The notes below the pieces were generated by a model, which was given only the letters and a program-made list of their open reading frames with translations, was not told the origin of the DNA and searched no databases. DNA of 64,000 nt from NCBI RefSeq assembly GCF_040645195.1, contig NZ_JBEYXW010000014.1, positions 98,659-162,658 of the forward strand. The letters are read 5' to 3'. A program made the translations under genes and the position numbers. This DNA comes from Prauserella_A sp040645195. GTDB lineage: Bacteria; Actinomycetota; Actinomycetes; Mycobacteriales; Pseudonocardiaceae. Positions 33,693 through 43,016 of this stretch are shown piece by piece. The stretch's first letter is position 1. Every line of letters starts with the position of its first letter.

Positions 33693-35255
33693 ATGATCCG
33701 TAAGGGGCGCTTCCTGGCCGCCACGGTCACGTGTGTCGCCGCGGCTGCCATGGCGGGGTGCAGCGGTCCGACAGCTGGCAGCCCCGAAGAACCGGTCGGC
33801 GACCCGGTGGCAGGCGGTACCGCCCACATCCTCATGATCACCGAACCGCGAGCGCTCGATCCCGCGGTGATGTCGAACGTGTGGGCACTCAATGCCGTCC
33901 TGGGCAACGCCCTGTACGGGACCCTGCTGACCAACGACGAGAACACCGGCGAGATCCACTACGAGATGGCGGAGAGCTTCACCACCGAAGACAACGGTGT
34001 GACGTTCGAGCTGATGCTGCGCCAGGGTTTGACATTCTCCGACGGTAGTCCCCTGGATGCCGAGGCCGTGAAGTTCAACTGGGACAGGCTCAGGGACCCC
34101 GTCACCGGCTCGACGGCCATCCGGGACGCCGCGTTGATCGCCTCGACCGAGGTGGTGGACGCCAGGACGCTCGAGGTCACACTGCGGACGCCGGTCCCGA
34201 ACTACGCCCAGGCGGTGGTGGCCAACCAGCTGAACTGGATCGCGTCGCCGAAGGCGCTGCAGGCAGGGCCGCAGGCCTTCGACGCAAACCCGGTCGGCGC
34301 CGGCCCGTTCACCCTGAAGTCCTGGACTCGTCAGGACAGGATCGAACTGGTGCGCAACCCGGGCTACTGGGATGCCCCCAAGCCCTACCTGGACGCCATC
34401 ACCCTGCGGGCCGCACCCGACACCACTCAGCGGCTCAACACCCTGACCAGCGGTGGCGCCGATGTGGCCGTCGAGACCAACTGGTCGAGCATCGCCACGG
34501 CGCGCGAGCGGGGCGTCTCCGCCGATGTGCAGCCGCTGGGCGGCGGGCAGGGGCTCAGCATGAACATGCGCCGAGCGCCGTTCAACGATGAGCGGGCGCG
34601 TAAGGCCGTTGCCGCGGCGCTCGACCTGAAGGCGATCGACCTCGCCGTGTACAACGGCAAAGGGGAGATCCCGGCGACGCTGTTCGTCGAGTCCTCACCG
34701 TTCTATTCGGACTTCCAGCTGACCACACAGGACAAAGCCACCGCGCAGCGGCTGTTCGACGAGCTGGCCGCCGAGGGCAAGAAGGTGTCGTTCACCTTCA
34801 CGAGCTATCCCACCCCGGAAGCCAAGGGTGCGGCGGAGAGCGTGCAAGCTCAGCTCAGCGCGTTCGACAATGTCGACGTCAGTGTCCAGACCGTGGACTT
34901 CGGGGGAATGCCGAGGATCTACGCCGAGCACGACTTCGACATGATCATCTCGTCGTCGCTGCTCCTGGACCCGGAGCCGCAGCTGTGGACGAACTTCCAC
35001 GGGCAGTCTCCCGCCAACATGTCGGGCGTCGACGACGAGCAGCTGAACGAGGCACTGCAGGCCGGCCGCACGTCGACGTCGGTAGCGGAACGCAAGGCGG
35101 CGTACCAGGTGGTGCAGGAGCGGCTGTCCGCCCTGGTTCCCACGATCTTCTACACCCGTGCCTCGCCTTCCGTTCTTGCGGCTGAGAACGTCCACGGTGT
35201 CGTGCAGTACGGCTTCGGCTCGCTGCTGCCCGAGGAACTGTGGATCGCGCAGTAA
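33693..35255 (+). CDS. ABC transporter substrate-binding lipoprotein 2
   Basis: A 520-residue solute-binding lipoprotein with lipobox M-A-G-C at Cys23. It is roughly two-thirds identical to the preceding protein by eye, and a 58-base stretch (34743-34800) is identical to 33169-33226, so duplication or gene conversion is recent. The ATG at 33693 is chosen because its leader matches that of copy 1; a GTG at 33678 overlaps the previous stop. Confidence 0.94.
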   Translation: MIRKGRFLAATVTCVAAAAMAGCSGPTAGSPEEPVGDPVAGGTAHILMITEPRALDPAVMSNVWALNAVLGNALYGTLLTNDENTGEIHYEMAESFTTEDNGVTFELMLRQGLTFSDGSPLDAEAVKFNWDRLRDPVTGSTAIRDAALIASTEVVDARTLEVTLRTPVPNYAQAVVANQLNWIASPKALQAGPQAFDANPVGAGPFTLKSWTRQDRIELVRNPGYWDAPKPYLDAITLRAAPDTTQRLNTLTSGGADVAVETNWSSIATARERGVSADVQPLGGGQGLSMNMRRAPFNDERARKAVAAALDLKAIDLAVYNGKGEIPATLFVESSPFYSDFQLTTQDKATAQRLFDELAAEGKKVSFTFTSYPTPEAKGAAESVQAQLSAFDNVDVSVQTVDFGGMPRIYAEHDFDMIISSSLLLDPEPQLWTNFHGQSPANMSGVDDEQLNEALQAGRTSTSVAERKAAYQVVQERLSALVPTIFYTRASPSVLAAENVHGVVQYGFGSLLPEELWIAQ

Positions 35256-35290
35256 ACGGCAACCAACTACGGCGGAGGCGACGGCAGATC

Positions 35291-36304
35291 ATGAGTGCTG
35301 AACCCATGCTGCAGGTGCACAATCTGCGCGCCTACATCGGCACCCCGAGGGGAGTCGTGCGGGCGGTGGACGACGTGTCCCTGGCTGTCGATCGTGCTCA
35401 GGCGCTGGGCGTGGTCGGCGAGTCCGGATCGGGCAAGTCGGTGATGGCTCGCGCGATCATGGGCCTGCTGCCGCCTCGCGCCGGCTGCTCGGGGGAGGTG
35501 CTGTTCCAGGGCCGCAGCCTGCTCACCTTGCCGCGCAAGGAAAAGGCGGAGATCTGGGGCAAGCAGATCGCCATGGTGTTCCAGGACCCCGGCCGCTCGC
35601 TCAACCCGGTGGTTCGGGTGGAACGCCAGTTGACCGAGGGGATGCGCCGGCTGCTCGGCGTGAGCCGTACCGAGGCGCGGGGCCGGGCGCTCGACCTCCT
35701 GCGGGAGGTCGGTGTACCCGACCCGGAGCGGCGGCTGCGGAACTACCCGCATGAGCTCTCCGGTGGCATGCGGCAGCGGGTCATGATCGCGATAGCACTG
35801 GCGTGCGAACCGGAACTCCTGATCGCCGACGAGCCGACCACCGCGCTGGATGTGACGATCCAGCGGCAGATCCTCGACCTGCTGCGGCGTGTGCAGCGGG
35901 ACCGGGGGATGTCGCTGATGCTGATCAGCCACGACCTCGCCGTCGTGGCCGGGCAGACCGACCGGGCCGCGGTGATGTACGCGGGCAGGCTCGCCGAGGT
36001 CGGCGCGACGCGTCAGGTGTTCGAGACACCCCGGCACCGTTACACCCACGCACTGCTCGAGGCGACCCCGACGCTCGAACACGAGCGGAACACCCCGCTG
36101 CGGCTGATCCCCGGGGCGCTGCCGGACCCGACGAACCTGCCGGAGGGGTGCCGGTTCACAGCCCGCTGCGCGCAGGCCGATGACGAATGCCGTATCCCCG
36201 GCCCGCGGATGGCTCCGGTCGGGCCGGACCATTTCGCCGCGTGTACCCGTCCGGTGACGGAACACACGGTCGTGCCGGCGGGAGGTGGTCTCGGTGGCCG
36301 GTAG
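35291..36304 (+). CDS. ABC transporter ATP-binding protein, DppD/OppD type
   Basis: A 337-residue ATPase. Walker A is GESGSGKS, the signature LSGGM and Walker B LLIADEPT are present, and the C-terminal oligopeptide extension carries Cys-rich CRFTARCAQADDEC, typical of the DppD/DppF cluster-binding tail. GGAGG lies about 14 bases before the ATG. It forms a heterodimer with the following ATPase. Confidence 0.95.
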   Translation: MSAEPMLQVHNLRAYIGTPRGVVRAVDDVSLAVDRAQALGVVGESGSGKSVMARAIMGLLPPRAGCSGEVLFQGRSLLTLPRKEKAEIWGKQIAMVFQDPGRSLNPVVRVERQLTEGMRRLLGVSRTEARGRALDLLREVGVPDPERRLRNYPHELSGGMRQRVMIAIALACEPELLIADEPTTALDVTIQRQILDLLRRVQRDRGMSLMLISHDLAVVAGQTDRAAVMYAGRLAEVGATRQVFETPRHRYTHALLEATPTLEHERNTPLRLIPGALPDPTNLPEGCRFTARCAQADDECRIPGPRMAPVGPDHFAACTRPVTEHTVVPAGGGLGGR

Positions 36305-37283
36305 CGGAACCGCGCACCTGCGCGGCGACGACGCGCTGCTCACCGTGGAGGATCTGGTCGTCGAGTACCCCGGCAAGGCGGGGACCGTGCAGGCGGTGTC
36401 CAAGGTCAGCTTCGACGTCCTGCCGGGGGAGACGCTCGGCATCGTCGGTGAGTCCGGCTGCGGTAAGTCGACGACAGGGCGGGCGCTGCTGCGCCTCGAC
36501 CAGGTCACCGCGGGCCGGATCCGTTTCGACGGCGAGTGGATCGAGAACGCGAGCGAGCGGCGCATGCGCACGCTGCGGCGGCACATGCAGATGATCTTCC
36601 AGGATCCGGTGGCGTCGCTGAACCCGCGCCGCGCGGTGAAGGACATCGTGGTCGAGAGCCTCGCGATCGCCGGCGCTTCCGCAGGGGAGCGTGCCGAGGC
36701 CTCCGCCGACGTGCTCGCCAAGGTCGGCTTGTCTGGCGAGCGGTTCACCGGCATGCTGCCCCGGCAGCTGTCCGGTGGACAGGCTCAGCGGGTCGCGATC
36801 GCCCGCGCACTCGCCGTCGGCCCCCGGCTGCTGCTGTGCGACGAACCGGTGTCCGCATTGGACGTATCGGTGCAGGCGCAGATCCTCAACCTCATCGCCG
36901 ACCTGAAGGCCGAGTACGACCTGACCGTCGTGTTCATCGCCCACGATCTCGGTGTCGTGCGCACCATCAGTGACAACGTGCTGGTCATGTACCTGGGCAA
37001 GGTGTGCGAGTTCGGTGACGCTGCCGAGGTCTACGACGCCCCGTCCCACCCCTACACCAGGGCCCTGCTCGACTCTGTTCCGCTGACCGATCCGGACCAG
37101 GGGTTCGCCGGGCCCGCCCTCGAAGGCGACGTGCCCTCACCGCTGTCACCGCCCACCGGTTGCCGGTTCCGGACCCGTTGCCCACTGGCCGAGGACCGTT
37201 GCGCGGCCGAGGAACCGCAGGTCCGCGAGGTCCGCCCCGGCCAGTACGCGGCCTGCCATTTCCCCATGGACCGTGAGCGATGA
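36294..37283 (+). CDS. ABC transporter ATP-binding protein, DppF/OppF type
   Basis: A 329-residue ATPase with Walker A GESGCGKST, signature LSGGQ and Walker B LLLCDEPV, and a C-terminal CRFRTRCPLAEDRC tail. I prefer the GTG at 36294, 8 bases after GGGAGG, over the GTG at 36285. It overlaps the previous ATPase gene by 11 bases and the CoA ligase gene by ATGA, so import and CoA activation are translationally linked. Confidence 0.94.
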   Translation: MAGSGTAHLRGDDALLTVEDLVVEYPGKAGTVQAVSKVSFDVLPGETLGIVGESGCGKSTTGRALLRLDQVTAGRIRFDGEWIENASERRMRTLRRHMQMIFQDPVASLNPRRAVKDIVVESLAIAGASAGERAEASADVLAKVGLSGERFTGMLPRQLSGGQAQRVAIARALAVGPRLLLCDEPVSALDVSVQAQILNLIADLKAEYDLTVVFIAHDLGVVRTISDNVLVMYLGKVCEFGDAAEVYDAPSHPYTRALLDSVPLTDPDQGFAGPALEGDVPSPLSPPTGCRFRTRCPLAEDRCAAEEPQVREVRPGQYAACHFPMDRER

Positions 37284-38683
37284 CGGAGCGGATCGTGCTC
37301 GCCTTCGAGGACCAGGAATACAGCCGGGCCCAGCTCGACACCCTCGCGAACGGCCTGGCCGCGGCGTTGGCGGACCAGGGACTGCGGGCGGGGGATCGCG
37401 TCGCGCTCATGTCGTCGAACCGGCCGGAGTTCGTCGTCGCGGTACTGGCGATCTGGCGGCTGGGCGCGGCGGTGGTGTTGCTCAGCCCGGCGTGGCGCAG
37501 GGGCGAGGTCGAGCACGCGCTGTCGATCACCGAACCGGCGCTCGCCGTCGGTGATCACCCCGTGCTGGCCGAGCTGATGCCGATGTTGTCGCTCGACGAA
37601 CCGATCGCCGCCGGGCAGGCCACGTTCGCGCAACCCGACTGCGCGGCCGACGCCGTCCTGGTGTTCAGTTCCGGAACGACGGGGCTGCCGAAAGCGGTCC
37701 GCCACACGCATGCCTCGTTCGGCGCCGCCGTGCGGCACTGGCGCGACGCGCTCGGGCTCACCGCGAGTGACCGCATCCAGATCGCCACACCGCCGTCGCA
37801 CATCCTCGGCCTGCTCAACATCGCCACCGCGCTGGATACGGGCGCCTGGGTGCGGCTGCATCGGCGCTTCGACCTCGACACGGTGTTGCACCACATCGAA
37901 ATCGACCGGATCACCATCGAGATGGCGGTCGCCCCGATCGCGCTGGCGATCGCCTCCCACCCGAAGCTCGAATCGTTCGACCTGTCCTCCCTGCGCTACA
38001 TCATGTGGGGTGCGACCCCGGTGACGCCGAGCATCGCCGAGACCGTGATGCGGCGGACCGGCGTCGGCTGGGTCCCCGCCTACGGCGCCAGCGAGCTTCC
38101 CGTGATCGCCTGCAACCCGCTGGACGGTGCCCGCCTCGACAGCGCGGGGCGGGCCGTGCCCGGTGTGCGCCTGCGTGTGGTGTCGCTGGAGACGGGGGAG
38201 CCGTTGCGGCCCGGTGAGACCGGGGAGATCCAGGCGCGGTCCGAGTCGCTGATGGCCGGCTACCTGCCGGCCGAGGCCACCGGTCCGGCCTTTGTGGACG
38301 GCTGGTACCGCAGCGGCGACGTCGGCCACATCGACTCCGGCGGCTGGGTACACCTGACCGACCGGTCGAAGGAGATGATCAAGGTACGCGGGTTCCAGGT
38401 CGCGCCCGCGGAGGTCGAAGCCGTGCTGCACGGGCATCCAGCGGTCTCGGACTGCGCGGTCTTCGGTGTCCCCAACGGCGCCGACGGGGAGGCGGTGGTC
38501 GCGGCTGTCGCGGCGACCAGTGCTGTCGACACCGTGGAGCTGATCGACCTCGTGGGTGAACGGCTGGCCTCCTACAAGCGGCCGCGCGACGTGGTGTTCG
38601 TACCCGAGATCCCCCGTCTGCCCTCCGGCAAGGTGTTGCGGCGAGTCCTCAAGGAGCACTATGGACGTTCGGCTGACCAGTGA
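37280..38683 (+). CDS. AMP-dependent acyl-CoA synthetase/ligase
   Basis: A 467-residue adenylate-forming ligase, a little shorter than usual because the N-terminus begins close to the first helix. P-loop FSSGTTGLPKAV, YGASE, GWYRSGD hinge and the C-terminal catalytic Lys (PSGKVLRR) are all seen. The ATG overlaps the transporter ATPase stop. It should activate the imported acid. The following small acyl-CoA dehydrogenase gene starts inside its last 23 bases. Confidence 0.94.
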   Translation: MTERIVLAFEDQEYSRAQLDTLANGLAAALADQGLRAGDRVALMSSNRPEFVVAVLAIWRLGAAVVLLSPAWRRGEVEHALSITEPALAVGDHPVLAELMPMLSLDEPIAAGQATFAQPDCAADAVLVFSSGTTGLPKAVRHTHASFGAAVRHWRDALGLTASDRIQIATPPSHILGLLNIATALDTGAWVRLHRRFDLDTVLHHIEIDRITIEMAVAPIALAIASHPKLESFDLSSLRYIMWGATPVTPSIAETVMRRTGVGWVPAYGASELPVIACNPLDGARLDSAGRAVPGVRLRVVSLETGEPLRPGETGEIQARSESLMAGYLPAEATGPAFVDGWYRSGDVGHIDSGGWVHLTDRSKEMIKVRGFQVAPAEVEAVLHGHPAVSDCAVFGVPNGADGEAVVAAVAATSAVDTVELIDLVGERLASYKRPRDVVFVPEIPRLPSGKVLRRVLKEHYGRSADQ

Positions 38684-39566
38684 GCAGCGGCAGCTGCGGG
38701 ACGCGGCGGCCAAGCTGGCCGATGACCTCGGCCCCGGCTCCGTGCACGAGCTGTCCGACGGCGATCGCCTGGCGCGGCTGGAGAAAGCGGTCGACGCCAC
38801 CGGCTGGCGGGCGCTGCGCTCCGACGGCGCTTCCGGCGTGGAGGTCGCCATCGTGGCGGAGGAGTTCGGGCGGGGGCTCGTCGACGTGCCCTTCCTCGGG
38901 CCGGTGCTCGCCGACGACCTGCGCCGGCACATCGCCGGTACGGTCCAGCCGTCGACGATCGCGGTGAACGGTGTGGCGCGGGATGTGCGGGGCTTCCCGC
39001 GGGCGCTCGCGCTCGAACGCGCCGAGATCCTCGGCGGCGAGGTCGGCGACTCGCTGCCCGGAGCCGACCTGACCAGGCACGACGCCGAGCTGGCCGGCCC
39101 GCTCGAACCGTTCGGCGAGCTGCGCGCCGACCTCGCCGCACGCTGGCGCGCACTGGCGCTGGTGGTGACCTGCGCCGACCTGGTCGGCACGGCGCGCGGT
39201 GCCCACAGGCTCGCCACCGACTACGCGAAGGTCCGCGAGCAGTACGGCACGCCGATCGGCTCCTACCAGGCCGTGGCCCACCTGCTTGCCGAGGGCCTCG
39301 CCCTGATCGAAGGCTCGGTGAGCGTGCTGCGGCATGCCGCGTGGGCTGTCGACGAGCTGGACCCGCCGGAGGCGATCCAGGCCGCCAGGGTGGCGAAGAT
39401 CTACTGTGCACGGGCCGCGCGGACCGTCTGCGAGACGGCAATTCAAGTGCATGGCGGCATCGGTAACACCTGGGAGTGCCTCGCCCACGTCCACCTGCGC
39501 CGGGCACTGACATCCACCGAGCTGTTCCCCGCGCGCCTCGAGGAGATCCACAGTGGACTTTCGTGA
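38661..39566 (+). CDS. Acyl-CoA dehydrogenase, short Glu-bearing subunit
   Basis: A 301-residue acyl-CoA dehydrogenase, short by about 80 residues because the central beta domain is cut down and the EP.GGSD motif is missing. The C-terminus keeps HGGIGNTWECLAH with the catalytic Glu. It overlaps the full-length partner at 39553 by 14 bases. This is the pattern of alpha2-beta2 acyl-CoA dehydrogenases of sterol catabolism. AAGGAG lies 5 bases before the ATG. Confidence 0.9.
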   Translation: MDVRLTSEQRQLRDAAAKLADDLGPGSVHELSDGDRLARLEKAVDATGWRALRSDGASGVEVAIVAEEFGRGLVDVPFLGPVLADDLRRHIAGTVQPSTIAVNGVARDVRGFPRALALERAEILGGEVGDSLPGADLTRHDAELAGPLEPFGELRADLAARWRALALVVTCADLVGTARGAHRLATDYAKVREQYGTPIGSYQAVAHLLAEGLALIEGSVSVLRHAAWAVDELDPPEAIQAARVAKIYCARAARTVCETAIQVHGGIGNTWECLAHVHLRRALTSTELFPARLEEIHSGLS

Positions 39567-40641
39567 CTCACCGGAGGAAGCCGGGTTCCGCGCCCGGCTG
39601 CGGGCCTGGCTCGAGGAGCGGGCTGGCACGTTCCCGGCATCAGGGGACGAGTACTGGGAGCGGCAGCCCGAATGGCATCGGGAGCTGTACGCTGCCGGGT
39701 TCTTCGGCCTGTGCTGGCCGCGCGGCTACGGCGGGCATGAGCTCCCGCCGGTCTACGACGTCGTACTCGACGAGGAGCTGGCGAGGGCGGGCGCCCCGCC
39801 CCGGCCCAGCCTCGGCTACCTGGTGCAGGGCCTCGGCCGTCACGGCAGTGAGGAGCTCCGGCGGCGCTTCCTGCCCGGCATGATCAACGGAACCGAGCGC
39901 TGGTGCCAGGGGTTCAGCGAACCCGGCGCCGGGTCCGATCTGGCGTCGCTCACCACCACCGCCACGCTCGAGGGCGACGACTACGTCGTGCGTGGCCACA
40001 AGATCTGGACCAGCTACTCGGATGTCGCCGACTGGTGCCTGCTGCTCGCCCGTACCGACCCTGACGCGCCCCGTCACCGCGGCATCTCGGCATTCGTGAT
40101 CTCAATGCGACAGCCGGGTATCGAACAGCGTCCACTTCGGATGATCAACGGGGTGACCAGGGAGTTCGGCCAGGTTCTCTTCGACGAGGCCCGCGTTCCG
40201 GCGGACCAGCTGGTCGGCTCGCCCGGCGAGGGCTGGGCACTGGCGATGACCGTCGTCGGGCACGAGCGCGAACCGTCCACATTGGGCTTCGTGGCACGCT
40301 ACGGCAAGCTCGTGCGAGAGCTCCACTCGCGGGTTCGCCACCAGGTCCCTGAGGAGCTCGCCTGGGCCGCGGTGCAGACCGAGATGCTCCGGCTGCACGT
40401 GCGGCGGCGGCTGGCCGAACAGCTCGACGGCGTGGTGCACGGGCCGGACGGCTCGCTGGACAAGCTGCTCATGACGTGGGTCGAGCAGTCGGTAGGGCAC
40501 GCGGCGCTGGCCGTGGCCGGCACCGGCGACACGGAGTTGTTCAACGCCTACCTGTACAGCCGCGCGCAGAGCGTCATGGGCGGGACGTCGCAGATCCAGA
40601 AGAACATCATCGCGTCGCGGATCCTCGAGCTGGGAGCCTGA
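39553..40641 (+). CDS. Acyl-CoA dehydrogenase, large subunit of pair
   Basis: A 362-residue acyl-CoA dehydrogenase with QGFSEPGAGSDLAS and the C-terminal MGGTSQIQKNII that binds FAD/CoA but without the GGxG...E motif. The GTG at 39553 follows AGGAG. It complements the short subunit just upstream. Together they should desaturate the CoA ester made by the ligase at 37280. Confidence 0.92.
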   Translation: MDFRDSPEEAGFRARLRAWLEERAGTFPASGDEYWERQPEWHRELYAAGFFGLCWPRGYGGHELPPVYDVVLDEELARAGAPPRPSLGYLVQGLGRHGSEELRRRFLPGMINGTERWCQGFSEPGAGSDLASLTTTATLEGDDYVVRGHKIWTSYSDVADWCLLLARTDPDAPRHRGISAFVISMRQPGIEQRPLRMINGVTREFGQVLFDEARVPADQLVGSPGEGWALAMTVVGHEREPSTLGFVARYGKLVRELHSRVRHQVPEELAWAAVQTEMLRLHVRRRLAEQLDGVVHGPDGSLDKLLMTWVEQSVGHAALAVAGTGDTELFNAYLYSRAQSVMGGTSQIQKNIIASRILELGA

Positions 40642-40642
40642 C

Positions 40643-41410
40643 ATGTACGACCTGCCGGAGGAGATCGACGTTCGCGCCGATGGTCCACTGAGGATCATCA
40701 CGCTGAACCGTCCTGACGCGCTCAATGCTGTCAACGACCCGCTGCACCGGGGGCTGGCGAGCCTGTGGCCGCGCCTGAGCGCGGACCGGGATGCCCGCGC
40801 GGCGGTGCTGACCGGAGCCGGGAAGGCGTTCTCGGCCGGTGGTGACTTCGGCTACCTCCAGGAGCTCCGGCGTGGCCCCGAGCTGCGGGCGCGGTCCATT
40901 GCGGACGGACGGGAGATCGTGCTGGGCATGGTGCGCTGCCGGGTTCCGGTGGTGGCCGCTGTCAACGGTCCCGCCGTGGGTCTCGGCTGCAGCCTCGTCG
41001 CGCTGAGCGACGTCGTCTATATCGCCGAGAGCGCTCACCTCGCGGACCCGCACGTCCAGGTCGGGCTGGTCGCCGCCGACGGCGGTCCCCTCACCTGGCC
41101 GCTGCACACCAGCCTGCACCTGGCCAAGGAGTACGCCTTCACCGGCGCCCGCATCCCGGCCGACCGCGCGCGGGAGCTCGGCCTGGCCAACCATGTCGTC
41201 GCCGACCCGCTGAGCGAGGCACTCGCGTGCGCGAAACGGATCGCGGGGCTGCCGCGGCAGGCAGTCGAGACCACCAAGCGGCTGCTCAACCTGCACCTCG
41301 AACGCGCCGTGCTCGCCACACTGGACTTCGCCACCACCGCCGAGGAACAGTCGTTCCAGACCGAGGACTTTCACGACATCCTCGACAAGCTCAGCGCGGG
41401 GAAGAGCTGA
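40643..41410 (+). CDS. Enoyl-CoA hydratase/isomerase (crotonase family)
   Basis: A 255-residue crotonase protein with the oxyanion-hole motifs AFSAGGDFG and NGPAVGLGCSL. The first catalytic Glu position reads DPHVQVG (His), and the second region reads VAADGGP with Asp, so hydratase activity of the classical Glu/Glu type is unlikely; an isomerase, hydrolase or lyase role is possible. It ends the transporter operon one base after the dehydrogenase stop and is followed by a terminator hairpin. Confidence 0.88.
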   Translation: MYDLPEEIDVRADGPLRIITLNRPDALNAVNDPLHRGLASLWPRLSADRDARAAVLTGAGKAFSAGGDFGYLQELRRGPELRARSIADGREIVLGMVRCRVPVVAAVNGPAVGLGCSLVALSDVVYIAESAHLADPHVQVGLVAADGGPLTWPLHTSLHLAKEYAFTGARIPADRARELGLANHVVADPLSEALACAKRIAGLPRQAVETTKRLLNLHLERAVLATLDFATTAEEQSFQTEDFHDILDKLSAGKS

Positions 41411-41411
41411 C

Positions 41412-41446
41412 CGCTCGGGTGCGGCGTCGACCGCCACACCCGAGCG
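41412..41446. terminator. Bidirectional hairpin terminator
   Basis: Arms of 13 bases (one mismatch) around a 9-base loop fill the 37-bp gap between the convergent enoyl-CoA hydratase and SDR genes. There is no T-run, as is common in actinomycetes. Confidence 0.65.
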
Positions 41447-41447
41447 A

Positions 41448-42200
41448 TCACGCACGGCCGGTCAGTGTCTCCGAGCGCTGCACGGTGCCGGTGATACCGG
41501 CGGCATCCTGGCTCGCCAGCAGGACGGCGGCCTCGGCCATCGCCGCCGGCGGCTCGATCGCCTCCGGCGGAATCTGTTGCGTGCCACCGGTTGCCTGCCA
41601 GCCTTCCGTCAGCACCACCCGCGACGGGCTCAGGCAGTTCACCGCGATGTTGTCGGCCTTCAGCTCAGCCGCGAGCCCGAGGTAGAGGCGCTCGACGGCG
41701 GCTTTGGACACCCAGTAGGCATTGGCACCCTTGTCTGTCATGGTCACGCCCGTGGTGGTCACGGCAACCAGCGAGCCCCTGCCACGGGCCCGCACGTGCG
41801 GGAGCACGGCCTTGGTCACGAGGAAGACACCGGTCAGGTTGACGTCGAGGCAGAGCTGCCAGCGCTTGAGCGGTGTTGACTCGACGGGACCGAGCCACAG
41901 CACGCCCGCATTGGCGATCAGCACGTCGATCCCGCCGAAGGCGTCGACCGTCTCCGCCACGGCCGCCCCGACCGACTCCTCGCTCGTCACATCGCAGGGG
42001 ATGGCCAAGGCACGGCCACCCGAGGAGACGATCTGCTCGGCGACGGAATGGATCGTGCCGGGCAGCCGGCCTTCCGTCTCCGAGCGCGCCGCGACGGCGA
42101 CCGCCGCGCCCGCCTCCGCGAGGGCCACCGCGACAGTCCGGCCGATGCCGCGGCTGGCCCCGGCCACGAACGCCACCTTCCCGTTGAGCGGGCCGCTCAT
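41448..42200 (-). CDS. SDR family oxidoreductase (HSDL2-like insertion)
   Basis: A 250-residue SDR with AGASRGIGRTVA, ANAGV, and Tyr-Lys in NAYWVSKAA. After the second strand it has SETEGRLPGTIHS, similar to the HSDL2-type insertion of the 28059 protein. The ATG is overlapped by the stop of the preceding gene (ATGA), so it is co-transcribed with the SDR at 42197. Confidence 0.9.
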   Translation of the reverse strand: MSGPLNGKVAFVAGASRGIGRTVAVALAEAGAAVAVAARSETEGRLPGTIHSVAEQIVSSGGRALAIPCDVTSEESVGAAVAETVDAFGGIDVLIANAGVLWLGPVESTPLKRWQLCLDVNLTGVFLVTKAVLPHVRARGRGSLVAVTTTGVTMTDKGANAYWVSKAAVERLYLGLAAELKADNIAVNCLSPSRVVLTEGWQATGGTQQIPPEAIEPPAAMAEAAVLLASQDAAGITGTVQRSETLTGRA

Positions 42201-42964
42201 TTCGGCGCGAACCGCAGTGCGCCGTCGAGACGGATCACTTCGCCGTTGAGGTAGTCGTTCTCGACGATGTGCTGCACCAGCGCCCCGTATTCCGGCGAGC
42301 GCCCCATGCGCTTGGGGAACGGCACCTGGGCGCCGAAGTGGGCTTCGAGCTTGTCGGCCGCCTTGCCGTAGGCCGGGGTCAGGAACGTGCCGGGGGCGAT
42401 GGTGACGACGCGGACGCCAAGGGGAGACAGGTCGCGTGCGGCGACGAGCGTCATGCCGATCACTCCACCCTTGGCCGCGGAGTACGGCACCTGGCCGATC
42501 TGGCCCTCGTAGCCCGCGATCGAGGCGGTGTTGACGATGACGCCCCGGCTGCCTTCGACGCCGACCGGCTCCTGTCGTGCGATCGCGGCCGCGGTCAGTC
42601 GCATCACGTTGAAGACCGCGGTCAGGTAGTACTCGATGGTCGTCTTGAAGCCGTCGAGGGCCAACGGGCTGCCGTCCTTGCCGACGAGCCGCCCGCCGCC
42701 GGCCGGGCCGCCGTGAGCGTCCACCGAGATCCGGAACGGCCCCGCGGCCTGCGCCTCGGCGATGGTGGCCTGGACGTCGTCCTCGCTGGTGGCGTCGGTC
42801 CGCACGTAGCGGACGCCCAGTTCGGCTTCGAGCGCCTTGCCCTTCTCGTCGGCGACGTCGGCGACGACCACCTTCGCACCGGCCGAGTGGAGGCGGCGGA
42901 CCGTGGCTTCACCCAGGCCGCCCGTGCCCCCGACCACGATGGCGGAGCTTCCACTGATCTCCAT
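42197..42964 (-). CDS. 3-hydroxyacyl-CoA dehydrogenase type-2-like SDR
   Basis: A 255-residue SDR resembling HSD17B10/hydroxyacyl-CoA dehydrogenase II: GGTGGLGEATV, VPYSAAKGG active site, TIAPGTFLTP and FPKRMGRSPEYGALV near the end. The NAG motif is replaced by DAHGGPAGGG. It is divergent from the CoA ligase at 43017 with a perfect operator between them. It probably oxidises a 3-hydroxyacyl-CoA in the pathway. Confidence 0.9.
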   Translation of the reverse strand: MEISGSSAIVVGGTGGLGEATVRRLHSAGAKVVVADVADEKGKALEAELGVRYVRTDATSEDDVQATIAEAQAAGPFRISVDAHGGPAGGGRLVGKDGSPLALDGFKTTIEYYLTAVFNVMRLTAAAIARQEPVGVEGSRGVIVNTASIAGYEGQIGQVPYSAAKGGVIGMTLVAARDLSPLGVRVVTIAPGTFLTPAYGKAADKLEAHFGAQVPFPKRMGRSPEYGALVQHIVENDYLNGEVIRLDGALRFAPK

Positions 42965-43001
42965 TCACGTTCCTCTCTTGCAACTGACGCTCTTTACTGG
43001 A

Positions 43002-43016
43002 GAGAATAGCATTCTC
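43002..43016. promoter_or_regulatory. Island operator, perfect (GAGAAT-AGC-ATTCTC)
   Basis: All 12 consensus positions match, and the operator ends on the base before the ligase ATG. TTGCAA at 42979-42984 lies 17 bases before an AGAGAAT -10-like box, so the operator would cover the -10 element and the transcript would be nearly leaderless. Confidence 0.75.
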
